Shown here one piece after another: positions 54,899 to 63,905 of a DNA stretch of 64,000 nucleotides. Numbering within the stretch: the stretch's first letter is position 1; every line of letters starts with the position of its first letter. The notes beneath the pieces are model-generated. The model did no database searches, was not told where the DNA came from, and saw only the letters and a list, made by a program, of their open reading frames with translations. Position numbers and translations under genes: made by a program. The stretch spans positions 8,960,521-9,024,520 of the forward strand of contig AP025071.1 of NCBI GenBank assembly GCA_036186865.1, in the 5' to 3' direction. This DNA comes from Eustoma russellianum. Taxonomy: Eukaryota > Streptophyta > Magnoliopsida > Gentianales > Gentianaceae.

Positions 54899-55693
54899 TG
54901 TTGGAAATATAGGATGAGAATATGAGAATGAATCACAAGAAAACAGACCCGAGACATGACAAACTAGTCACTGTCCTTAAAGCAATTTTGCTCCTACCAA
55001 AGAGCAAGGTAGTCTTCAAGCAAATGCTTCCCAGGATATAACAGCTATCTTTCTTCCCTTTGCTCTAGAGGAGAAAGACTGAACTTGTTTGTTGAAAGTA
55101 GTGAAAGAGAAGAAGAAGATGAAGTAAATGCTGAGAGACTTTTCTTAGTTTTACAAAAGTTAATTATATATGTTATGAAGATACCAAGATCTACTATATA
55201 TAGATCTTAGGGTATGTTTAAAACCTCTTTTGAAACATGTCTCAGCCTCATTTCAACTTCCAAGAGTTGTTGATTACCGTTCATAGGCGAAGAGAGATGA
55301 TCCTTGGATCAAAAGCTGCAATTTCTAGTGAGAAGTTCTGTCTGTTGGCACATCGATCAATCACATCGATCAATCGATGTCGCTTCGATCGATCGATGTG
55401 ATCGATCGAAGTCGGACAGAGACTTAAACTTTTCATTATGTCCTACATCGATCGATCACATCGATCGATCGATGTCACATAGATCGATCGATGTGATCGA
55501 TTTATGTTGGACAGAATGCTTCCAGAGCTGTAACGTACCACATCGATCGATCGATGTACACATCGATCGATCGATGTCTCCAACATTGATCGATCCAAGA
55601 CCTCCAGAAACTTCAAATTCTCAAACAACCTCATATACTCTTTATATAAGTTTGGAGCATTAAGAAAGAGTACTTTAACGTACTTTTCCAACA
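54899..55693 (-). repeat. 3' LTR of element J
   Basis: 795 bp, TGTTGG...CCAACA. TATATATAG near 55195-55203 is the likely TATA box. Contains CTTAAAGCAATTTTG at 54976-54990 and an ATCGATCG array (55346-55601). Confidence 0.92.
55346..55601. repeat. ATCGATCG palindrome array in 3' LTR of J
   Basis: At least eight ATCGATCGATGT-type units in direct and inverted orientation, with a spacer containing CTTAAACTTTTC as in element G. The other LTR (60575-60780) has fewer units, which accounts for most of the LTR length difference (795 versus 739 bp). Confidence 0.88.
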
Positions 55694-55706
55694 ATCCCCC
55701 ACATGA
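55694..55706 (-). other. Polypurine tract of element J
   Basis: Minus-strand TCATGTGGGGGAT next to the 3' LTR. Confidence 0.82.
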
Positions 55707-56349
55707 TCCAAACTTATATATGAGCCTTCCATATGATAATCAACGGATTTCTTCTCTATCAAAATAAGATGATGACACATAACGGAGTAGTGACAAATGT
55801 CTTGAACTATCCGGTAGTACATTTTGAAGATATATAAACAGAAATAGGGTGACAACCGTCTTGAACCACATATTTCACTACTGTTTATATGATCATACAA
55901 ATGATTTGTCAACATCTAACTTCATACAAGTTCGCGGTGTGGTGCATTAATGGCCCTGCACCCAATCCCAGAATTCATAAGCGCTCTAGAGAGTTTTCCA
56001 GGCTCTCATAGGAAGCGGCCCCACTTCCACACTTATATAGGTGATATTCATCAAGTGTGTACTGCAACACACCACCATTTATAATGGCTATGAATCATCC
56101 ATTAAGAGACTTAAATCTCACCCTCAAATATGCAGTAAGTACTATCCACATATACATCAACATAGAAAGGACTAAAACAGTAGTACTTTATAGAATTCTT
56201 CTATGACGTGTTCTTACCACATTGAACTCCGTTTGTAGGATCTCTACTAATAGTGAGTTGGGTTCCTGTCATAGAGAATTCACATCCAACGGAACAAGTC
56301 CCATTCCTCTCGATGTCTTAACAACCATTTTTCGGTTCAAACCTTTAGT
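55707..56349 (-). other. 3' non-coding block, element J
   Basis: Aligns with 2019-2632 of element A. Includes the hairpin core at 56012-56027. No protein recognised. Confidence 0.75.
56012..56027 (-). promoter_or_regulatory. Conserved hairpin core, element J
   Basis: Minus-strand GAAGTGGGGCCGCTTC, identical to elements A and E, preceded by ATCACCTATATAAGTGTG. Confidence 0.6.
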
Positions 56350-57600
56350 TTAGGGATCAGCCAGGTTCAACTCGGTTTTTATGTATTCCAAGTTAACCAC
56401 CCCAGAACTAATCAAGTCACGCACAATATTGTGCCTCAAGCGGATGTGCCGGCTCTTCCCATTATATATTTTGTTCCTAGCTCGAGCAATCGCTGCCTGA
56501 GAGTCACAATGAACAAACACGGAAGGCATAAGCTTAGTCCACAAAGGAATATCAACAAGTAAATTCCTTAACCATTCCACCTCTGAACAAGCGAGTTCTA
56601 AAGCAACAAACTCAGATTCCATCGTTGATTTAGCTTTACAAGTTTGTTTAGAGGATTTCCATGAAATGGCACCACCACCCAAAGTAAATACATACCCACT
56701 GGTAGAGTTTATTTCATCGTTATCTGTGACCCAATTAGCGTCACAATAACCTTCTAAGACAGCAGGACTTCCGGTAAAGGTAAGTCCTAAGTCCATAGTT
56801 CCCCTTAGATATCTCAATAGTCGTTTCAAAGCATCCCAATGCTCTTTACTTGGACTACGAGTATATCTAGCTAAACGATTAACAGAATATGCAATATCTG
56901 GCCTAGTGCAATTCATGAGATACATAACACTACCAATGATCTTAGCATAATCACATTGTGAAGCACCATCATGTTTATTCTTTTCCAACCTTATGGATGC
57001 ATCATATGGAGTACTAACAGGCTTGACATCATAATGGTTAAACTTTCTCAAAATCTTTTCAACATAATGAGATTGAGAAAGCATATAACCCCCACATTTT
57101 TCTATCAATCTAAGACCAAGTATTAAATCTTCTTTTCCCATGTCTTTCATTTCAAAAACAGAGGATAAAAACACTTTAGTACCACTTACAACATCAAGAC
57201 TTGTACCAAAGATTAACAATTCATCAACATATAAACAAACAATAACACCATCAAGATTTTCAAACTTACTATAAATGCATCTATCACTTTCATTTACAAC
57301 ATATCCATTAGACAACATGGCATTATCAAATTTCTCATGCCATTGCTTAGGCGCTTGTTTTTAAACCATATAAAGACTTCTTCAACCTACAAACCTTATG
57401 CTCTTGTCCTTTAGCTATCATCCCTTCGGGTTGCTTCATGTAAATTTCTTCTTCTAAATCTCCATTTAGAAATGCTGGTTTAACATCTATTTGATGTACA
57501 ACTAACTTATAAATGGAAGCTAACGCTATTAACACTCTAATGGACGTAATCCTAGCAACAGGTGAATAGGTATCAAAGAAATCTATTCCTTCCTGTTGGT
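56350..57600 (-). pseudogene. Reverse transcriptase-RNase H, element J
   Basis: Frames 57347-57535 (DVKPAFLNGDLEEEIYMKQP, SLYGLK) and 56350-57318 (RNase H included). The catalytic motif reads CLYVDELLIFG instead of YVDD (about 57220), which should inactivate polymerase. RNase H: YCDANWVTD (about 56740), SEFVALELAC (about 56610), HCDSQAAIARARN. Frameshifts at about 57340 and 57600. Confidence 0.9.
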
Positions 57601-57710
57601 GAACCCTTTAGCCACAAGCCTAGCCTTAAACTTATCAATTGTACCGTACACCTTTAGTTTCTTTCTAAAGACCCACTTACAACTGATAGGTTTACAACCT
57701 CTAGGCAAGT

Positions 57711-58643
57711 CTACGAGTTCTCCAGTATTGTTGCTAGGTATAGACTCAAGTTCACTATTGATAGCTTCTTTCCAAACTTAGAGTCTATAGACATTACCGT
57801 TTCTTGATACGTAGTAGGGTCATTTTCTAAAATGAATGCAGTGACAAAGTCATTTCCAAAGGACTTTTCTACTCTTTTCCTCTTACTTCTTCTAGGTGAA
57901 GTATCATTATTAGATATTTTGCTAGACTCACCTTTTTCATGATCCGAACTAACTAATGACTCTTTCTTCATAGGAAAAATATGTTCAAAAAACTCAGCAT
58001 TCTTAGATTCAATGATAGAACCATTATCCAGCAACATGAATCTATATGCAGCACTATTTTGAGCATATCCTATGAAAACGCAATCATTAGTCTTAGGACC
58101 GATTTTACTCCTTTTGAACTCCGGAATACCAACCTTGGCTAAACACCCCCACACTTTGATATAATTCAAGTTGGGTGCATAACCTCTCCAAAGTTCATAA
58201 GGAGTTTTATTGGTCTTCTTATGTGGGATTCTATTCAAGATATGACATGCTGAAAGGATTGCCTCTCCCCACATATTGTTAGGCAAACCTGAACTTATAA
58301 GCATGACATTTATCATATCCTTAAGTGTTCTATTTTTCCTTTCAGCGACTCTGTTAGATTGAGGAGTGTAAGGCGGTGTGAACTCATGTATAATTCCATT
58401 ATCTTCACAAAACCTTTGTAAAGATAACACATTATACTCACCTCCTCTATCTGTCCTCAACCTTTTAATCTTTCTATCTAGTTGATTTTTAACTTCATTC
58501 TTATACCTGATGAACATGCTTTCAGATTCATCTTTATGTGCTAATAAGTAAACTCTAGTGTATCTAGAAAAGTCATCAATAAAAGTTATATAGTACTTTT
58601 TACCCACCTTTGCCAGTATAAGCTCTAAAGTCACCAAGATCAC
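57711..58643 (-). pseudogene. Integrase core, element J
   Basis: 310 open codons: FIDDFSRYTRVYLLAHKDE, LRTDRGGEYN (second D), NRVAERKNR (E), WGEAILSACHILNRIPHKK and CVFIGYAQNSAAYRF. The first catalytic D (LIHSDLGDF) lies in the overlapping frame 58600-58866, so a frameshift sits near 58610. Confidence 0.9.
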
Positions 58644-59313
58644 TATGTATGAGTTCTAACTTATCTGTTGTTCTTTCAACAGACTTAAATGACTTTTTGT
58701 GATGTTTTGCTTCTACACAAAACTCACATTTTCCAAAGTCATCTTCACATGCATATGAAATTAAGTTGGAGAACTTTAATCTTTTTAATGCATCCTTGTT
58801 CACATGTCCTAACCTTGCATGTCCAAATATCAAAGGAATCAACAACGTAAGCAGAACTAAATGCATTCTTATTATTCATAACACAAACTGCATCTAATAC
58901 AAGTAAGCCCCCGGAGCAATATCCTTTCCCGACAAACTCCCCGTTTCTAGAAAGAATAAGCTTATCAGACTCAAGAACAAGTTTAATATTAGCCTTGTTC
59001 AGTAGTACTCCGGAAATCAAGTTCTTACGCATTGCAGGAACATGCAACACATTGTTTTAACACCAGTCTCTTGCAAGAAGTCAACTTGAGGAGCACCTTT
59101 CCTTTACCAAAAACTTTGATACCATGTGCATCTCCCCAAGAAGACTTGCTCGCCATCATCTATTTCTTGATATTCAAAAAATAGATCCTTACTGGTGGCA
59201 ATGTGCTTGGTAGCCCCTGTGTCTACCACCCATTCTGAAGTACCACCGACAAGGTTTACCTTGGATAAAATGACCGCAGCAATGACTTCGTCGGTTGCCT
59301 TTGTGGATTCCAC
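58600..59313 (-). pseudogene. Protease and GAG-pre-integrase, element J
   Basis: Protease WVVDTGATKHIATSKDL at about 59215-59240 with intact DTGA. Then, in other frames, LHVPAMRKNLISGVLL and the HHCC zinc region GHARLGHVNKDALKRL ... CEFCVEAKHHKKSF (about 58680-58830). At least three frame breaks. Confidence 0.88.
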
Positions 59314-60108
59314 TAGATGTGCTGATTGCTAGGCTGGCCTTTCCGTTGGTTGCATTTGGCTGCTCTATGTCCCAACTTCCCGCACACCCAGCATGCACCT
59401 TTCATCTTCTTTTGTCCTTGCCCCTGCACAAACGTCTTACCTTTGCCATTGTGTTGAGTCTTTTGCCTTTTGGGTTTGTGCTCCACCACATTAGCTTGAG
59501 AGTTCCTTTCATCGCTTTGCTTGTCATCCAGCCTATTATTTTCTTCAATACGAATATGCTTGATGACTCCATCCATGGTTAACTTTATGGTTAACTTTGC
59601 ATCATCATGCTTCCCTCTCTTCTTGTACTTGCTCCAAGAAGATGGAAGCTTTTCCAGCAAGGAGGCTGCTTGAAAGGTCCTCGTCAACCTTAATGCCTTC
59701 TTGCTCCATGTTATCCACCAATTGTTGATATTGGTGAATTTGATCATTGATCGGTATGTGATCCACCATTTGGAATTTCAGAAATTCACTGACCACATAT
59801 TTCTTTTGCCAACATCTTTAGAACCATATTTTTTCTGAAGTGCTGCCCAAATATCCTTTGCTGACGTGAATTTGACATAAATGTCAAATAAAGAATTCGG
59901 AGGAAGTGCAGATGTGTCCTCTACATGTTGTATTGTCAGCATCATACTTTTGCCTTCTGTTTCATTGTTGGTCTGTCTTTAGTTAACACATATGAAACAG
60001 AAATCATTCTCCAAGAAGAACAACACTTAGTCGCCCAACGTTTGAAGAATTTGCCATCGATGCTCCATCTTTGACATATCGGGAACTGGGTGCTTGTTTT
60101 GTTGCCAT
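59314..60108 (-). pseudogene. Gag, element J
   Basis: Probable start ATG 60108, 22 nt from the 5' LTR (MATKQAP). Frame breaks soon after; capsid pieces appear at 59605-59796 (HQYQQLVDNMEQEGIKVDED) and 59313-59747 (LTMDGVIKHIRIEENNRLDD). CCHC knuckle CWVCGKLGHRAAKC at about 59350-59395. Broken. Confidence 0.82.
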
Positions 60109-60111
60109 ATT

Positions 60112-60130
60112 CTCAAAATTGCTTTAAGAT
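60112..60130 (-). other. Putative self-complementary primer site of element J
   Basis: Minus-strand AT, then CTTAAAGCAATTTTG (plus-strand positions 60114-60128). It is the exact reverse complement of the LTR segment that lies at 60204-60218. TGGTATCAGAG is absent. Confidence 0.6.
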
Positions 60131-60869
60131 TGTTGGAAATATAGGATGAGAATATGAGAATCACAAGAAAACAGAGCCGAGACGAGACAAACTAGTCACT
60201 GTCCTTAAAGCAATTTTGCTCCTACTCAAGAGCAAGGTAGTCTTCAAGCAAATGCTTCCCAGGATATAATGGCTATCTTTGTTCCCTTTGCTCTAGAGGA
60301 GAAAGACTGAACTTGTTGTTGAAGGTAATGAAACAGAAGAAGAAGATGAAGGTAAATGCTGAGAGACTTTTCTTAGTTTTGCAAAAGTGAATTGTATATT
60401 TTATGAAGATATCAAGATCTACTATATATAGATCTGGGGTATGTTTAAAAACCTCTTTTGAAACATATCTCAGCCTCATTTCATCTTCCAAGAGCCGTTG
60501 ATTACCGTTCATAGGCGAAGAGAGATGATCCTTCGATCAAAAGCTGCCAACTTCTAGTGAAAAGTTCTGCTGTTGGCACATCGATCGATCACATCATCGA
60601 CTCGATCGATGTGATCGATCGAAGTCGGACAGAGACTTACACTTTCATTATGTCATTACATCGATCGATCGATGTCATATAGATGGATCGAGTGATCGAT
60701 CTATGTGGACAGATGCTTCCAAAGCTACAACGTACCACATCGATCGATCGATGTCTCCAACATTGATCGATCCAAGACCTCCAGAAACTTCAAATTCTCA
60801 AACAACATCATATACTCTTTAATAAGTTTGGAGCATTAAGAAAGAGTATTTTAACGTACTTTTCCAACA
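60131..60869 (-). repeat. 5' LTR of element J
   Basis: 739 bp; shorter than its partner because of a contracted U3 array (60575-60780). Confidence 0.92.
60204..60218 (-). promoter_or_regulatory. Self-complementary (primer-like) segment in LTR of J
   Basis: Minus-strand CAAAATTGCTTTAAG, complementary to the site at 60114-60128, 75 nt away. The 3' LTR keeps the same 15 nt at 54976-54990, and element A's LTR at 3305-3319. Confidence 0.7.
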
Positions 60870-61120
60870 ATCTGAAGGGTAATGAATTAATATGATGACT
60901 GGCATGCAAACTGAAGGAATTTTGCCACTTTCAAAGAAAAAAATTTAGATGTGAGGTGAGATAAATGGTGATGACCATACTGCAATGACACGAAATGATA
61001 ATAAGTTTGGGCGGTGACCAAAATGCAAAGAAAAAGGAAGAAAAATTAGACAGCTGGCAGTTACTAGTTGGAGGAAGAAGCGGCGTGAGTTAATGCTTCG
61101 CACGGTAAGGGTATGTTATT
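60870..61120 (+). other. Internal region of element I, no gene seen
   Basis: Purine-rich unique sequence between element J and the SINE. No motif recognised on either strand. Confidence 0.5.
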
Positions 61121-61134
61121 ATTTTTCCTTTATC

Positions 61135-61400
61135 GTTTAGTAAGGTTTTTGCCATACTCGGTCCCAAGGTAGTGTAGGGATGTAAATCTGTTACCCAACG
61201 GCCCGCTAGCAGGAGCTTGATCATATACACAGTAGTCTGTATAAGGAGCCTCCCAGCACTGCAGGCAAGCCTATAGGCCAAGGAAGCCCCCACACTATGC
61301 ACTTGCTGGAAAGAGGCTCTCTTGCCTTTGACAAGAATTGAACTTCTGACCTCCCTTTTGAGAACTTCTGTCCGGAACCAGTTGAGCTATTACATGGGAA
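61135..61400 (-). mobile_element. SINE K, tRNA-derived
   Basis: 266 bp on the minus strand, flanked by a perfect 14-bp duplication ATTTTTCCTTTATC (61121-61134 and 61401-61414). The minus strand starts TTCCCATG; the A box TAGCTCAACTGG lies at 61378-61389 and a B-box-like GAAGTTCAATTCTTG at 61332-61346, spaced as in tRNA genes. These are polymerase III promoter boxes. It ends in an A/C-rich tail, not a long poly(A). Confidence 0.88.
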
Positions 61401-61414
61401 ATTTTTCCTTTATC

Positions 61415-61546
61415 CTACTTCCACTGCAAAATTCCTCTTCTAACCTCTCTTTTGTCTTACCTTCTCTTTCTTCTTTAGTGAAAATTAAAACAGAAGATGT
61501 GTTCTCCTTTTCCTCCTCGTGTAGACTTTCTGTTCAGTGAATTTCT
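61415..61546 (+). other. Pyrimidine-rich internal sequence of element I
   Basis: Between SINE K and TRIM L, rich in CTTCTTC/TCCTCTTC words, like a plant 5' leader or intron. No open frame of note. Confidence 0.4.
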
Positions 61547-61719
61547 TGTTAGGTGCAGCAATTATCCTGTGGCGTAGGCCGGTGGGCGTAGGCCGTGTGG
61601 GCCAAGTCACAGTCGAATGCCGTGGGCGCTTGTGTGCTGAATGCACTATAAGGCTAGGGTATGCGCATCTCCTGTCACCAATTGGTTTTGGGAGAGATGG
61701 TAGCGCCTGAGGTCCTACA
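61547..61719 (+). repeat. 5' LTR of TRIM L
   Basis: 173 bp, containing a duplicated GCGTAGGCCGGTG-type word that the TRIM in insert F has only once. Confidence 0.95.
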
Positions 61720-61781
61720 AGTGGTATCAGAGAGAGGTCACGGGTTCGATTCCCAGCAGGAGCAATTGCTGAGGGGGAGAT

Positions 61782-61954
61782 TGTTAGGTGCAGCAATTGT
61801 CCCGTGGCGTAGGCCGGTGGGCGTAGGCCGTGTGGGCCAAGTCACAGTCGAATGCCGTGGACGCTTGTGTGCTGAATGCACTATAAGGCTAGGGTATGCG
61901 CATCTCCTGTCACCAATTGGTTTTGGGAGAGATGGTAGCGCCTGAGGTCCTACA
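61782..61954 (+). repeat. 3' LTR of TRIM L
   Basis: 173 bp, same sequence as 61547-61719 with few differences. Confidence 0.95.
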
Positions 61955-61959
61955 TTTCT

Positions 61960-62608
61960 TTCCTTAATACACTTTTCTTCTTCCCTCTTTTGAACTTGCT
62001 GCAAATTTCTTGTAAGTGAATATATTTTTGCGCTTGCGCTCTTCTGAATTCAGGATTCAAATGGAATAATCCGGATGACAATTCTGACTTCTTTCAGTTT
62101 ATAAATTATGAAGATTTCTGAGACAATTTCTCTTTCGTGTTTTCTTCTGCTTCAATTTAGTTTTCCTTTATGCAATTTTCTGCCTTCTTGATTCATCATT
62201 TACATTCAATATTTATGTTATAAATCCAACATGGTTAGGTTGACGCTTTCCTAGGATAATTGCTTGTATCAGCGCTTTAAATTAATATGCTTCAAAGATA
62301 ATTTTATTTCTCCATAAAATTTAGACTAAAAATGACTAGGCAGAAAAAAAATTGTTTCATTAATCTGTTTAGTTATGGTAGGATTATGCACTTGTCTATG
62401 TCTTTACTTGCTGCGAAGAAATGCTGCTCTTGTGTAGAGTAGTTTGTAACTTCGGATTGCACTAATTTTACTTTTTCCAGAATAATTATTTTTAAATTTC
62501 CTTTTTTTAAAAAAGGAAGGAATTTCAATCTTCAGGATTAAGAGTATAGTAGCTGTCTGGAAATTCTTATCTTCTCCAGGAAGAACGAACATTAAAGTGT
62601 TTCAGGTC
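61960..62608 (+). other. Internal region of element I, no gene seen
   Basis: AT-rich unique sequence. No retroelement motif and no convincing open frame on either strand. Confidence 0.5.
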
Positions 62609-62731
62609 ATCTCCAATGGATGCACCAAAACACCCATTTGATGCAAAAACTCACTCCAACCAAGCACCAAACCTTGCACCAAATAGGTGAAAATGAATAG
62701 TGTTGCACCAAATAGGTGAAAATGAATAGTG
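62609..62731. repeat. Possible MITE fragment with 28-bp tandem duplication
   Basis: Begins with a CTCCAATGGATGCACCAAAAC word and holds two tandem copies of CACCAAATAGGTGAAAATGA plus flank (62676-62731). It replaces the purine tract and first roughly 90 bp of element I's 3' LTR. Recurrent GCACCAAA words resemble plant MITEs, but no terminal inverted repeat is visible. Confidence 0.4.
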
Positions 62732-62925
62732 TAATAGACTTATACACACTCATAAGTCACCTGCTAAGTGACATAAAATAGAATAGGAACTAGCCGTTAG
62801 TTACCGTTGGCAGTCTGTTGCCTTTCTCTTCCTCAGCTTATAAAAGGTAATGCTCTTATATATTGGTGATTAAGTCTGAATAAAATCTTCATTCAGCCTC
62901 CAATATGTTCTTCAATATTTCTGCA
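62732..62925 (+). repeat. 3' LTR of element I, 5' truncated
   Basis: Matches about 52795-52988 of the 5' LTR (AATAGACTTATACACACTCA to TTTCTGCA). Followed by CCTTG. Confidence 0.88.
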
Positions 62926-62930
62926 CCTTG

Positions 62931-63207
62931 GTCACTCTCTTTTTTCTTGTGAGGGTTGATCAGATTCCCTCGTCAATCTGTTTGCTTCCTTGCCATATGC
63001 GTACTAAGTAGGCCTTTTCAAAGCAAGCACGTAGAGTTTTAGGTAGCTTCCCACAGATAGTTGTAAACCTTCGAGACCTAAGTCCATTGATAAACGCAGC
63101 TATGAAGATGCCCCCTTCTTGCCCATGTACCTCCAGAGGTTCGCCATTGAATTTTTGCATATACATCAAAGCGGGCACATCTGATTTCTACATTATTGAC
63201 AAGATCC
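62931..63207 (-). pseudogene. Gag capsid part (element T)
   Basis: Frame 62960-63178 reads MQKFNGEPLEVHGQEGG, FINGLRSRRFTTICGKLPKT and LRACFEKAYLV, matching the Tat gag capsid (QKxGESLREY...GL). It continues at 52711 and is cut on the right by the CACTA end. Confidence 0.82.
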
Positions 63208-63224
63208 CACCAAAAAAAAGACAT

Positions 63225-63610
63225 ATAGCGACAGACAAAAGTCGTTGCTGTCGTCGTTAAGGACATTTAGCGACGAAATTGCGACGAAAAAAGTTGGTCG
63301 CGATACGGCTTGTCGCAAAGTGAATTTCGTCGGTGGCGCGTCGCTATATTGGGACGGAAAAGTTTTCGTCGTGTTGCGTCGCACAATTGCGACGAAAAAA
63401 TGTCAGTTCTGCGACCAGATACTGCCGTCGTTGTTTCGTCGGTGTATGTTGTCGTCGCTATTTATAATTTTTTATTTTTTTATTTCCTTTCTGCGACATA
63501 TTTTTTCGTCGCAAAGTTTTGTCGGTATATTTTTTCGTCGCTATTCTTAAATTTTTGATTTTTTATTTCCGGTCTGCGACATTTAGTTTTCGTCGCAGGT
63601 TCGTCGCTAT
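63225..63610. repeat. Subterminal GCGACGAAA / TTTCGTCGC array of element M
   Basis: Well over ten copies of TCGTCGC, GCGACGAAA or close variants, in direct and inverted order. In CACTA elements such repeats bind the element's own DNA-binding protein. Confidence 0.8.
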
Positions 63611-63905
63611 TTATAATTTAATATTTAATATTTAATATTATATATTTTTAATTTATAATAATACAATATATTATTAATTAAATAGTTTTTATTATTATTA
63701 TTTAATTTTTATAATAATAAAAATATTTTGTATATTAAATCATTTGTACGAATGTTATACCGAAATACAGTACTTGCGTATTGAAGTTCGTAAACAACAC
63801 AAACGAAATAGAATCCGTATAAATGTCATATAAAATATAAAAGTACAAAGGATATCTCAATACAATAAACGAAATAGACTGTACGAAAAATCAAAAAATG
63901 AAATA

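Larger units (their letters stand above)
54899..60869 (-). mobile_element. Element J: Ty1/copia element with putative self-complementary primer site
   Basis: 3' LTR at left (54899-55693), RT-RNase H, integrase, protease, gag, and 5' LTR at right (60131-60869). Flanks are GTCTG (54894-54898) and ATCTG (60870-60874), four of five matching. The polyprotein is broken in many places. The group is Tork-like and close to E and A. There is no tRNA-Met site; instead a 15-nt segment complementary to its own LTR starts 2 nt after the 5' LTR. Confidence 0.92.
61547..61954 (+). mobile_element. TRIM L: 408-bp miniature LTR retrotransposon
   Basis: Two 173-bp LTRs (61547-61719 and 61782-61954, TGTTAGGTGC to GTCCTACA) around a 62-bp interior; flanked by TTTCT (61542-61546 and 61955-61959). 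The interior has TGGTATCAGAG (61722-61732), a T-loop-like CGGGTTCGATTCCC and the purine tract GAGGGGGAGAT. No coding capacity; it must use other elements' enzymes. The LTRs differ at only a few sites, so it is young. Confidence 0.95.
52712..62925 (+). mobile_element. Element I: non-autonomous copia-type element, nested host
   Basis: 5' LTR 52712-52988 with tRNA-Met primer site, internal sequence without pol (52989-54898 and 60870-62731), and a 5'-truncated 3' LTR (about 62732-62925); flanked by CCTTG. It carries element J, SINE K and TRIM L. The short LTR with TATAAAAGG and a TTC-TACA end beside TGGTATCAGAG resembles Ale-type copia. The internal part contains gene-like sequence of unknown origin. 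Confidence 0.85.

Noticed and set aside
55346..55601. CRISPR-like array of regularly repeated palindromes
   Set aside because: Spacing is irregular, the units are in both orientations, and the array lies inside a plant LTR; there is no CRISPR in nuclear plant DNA.
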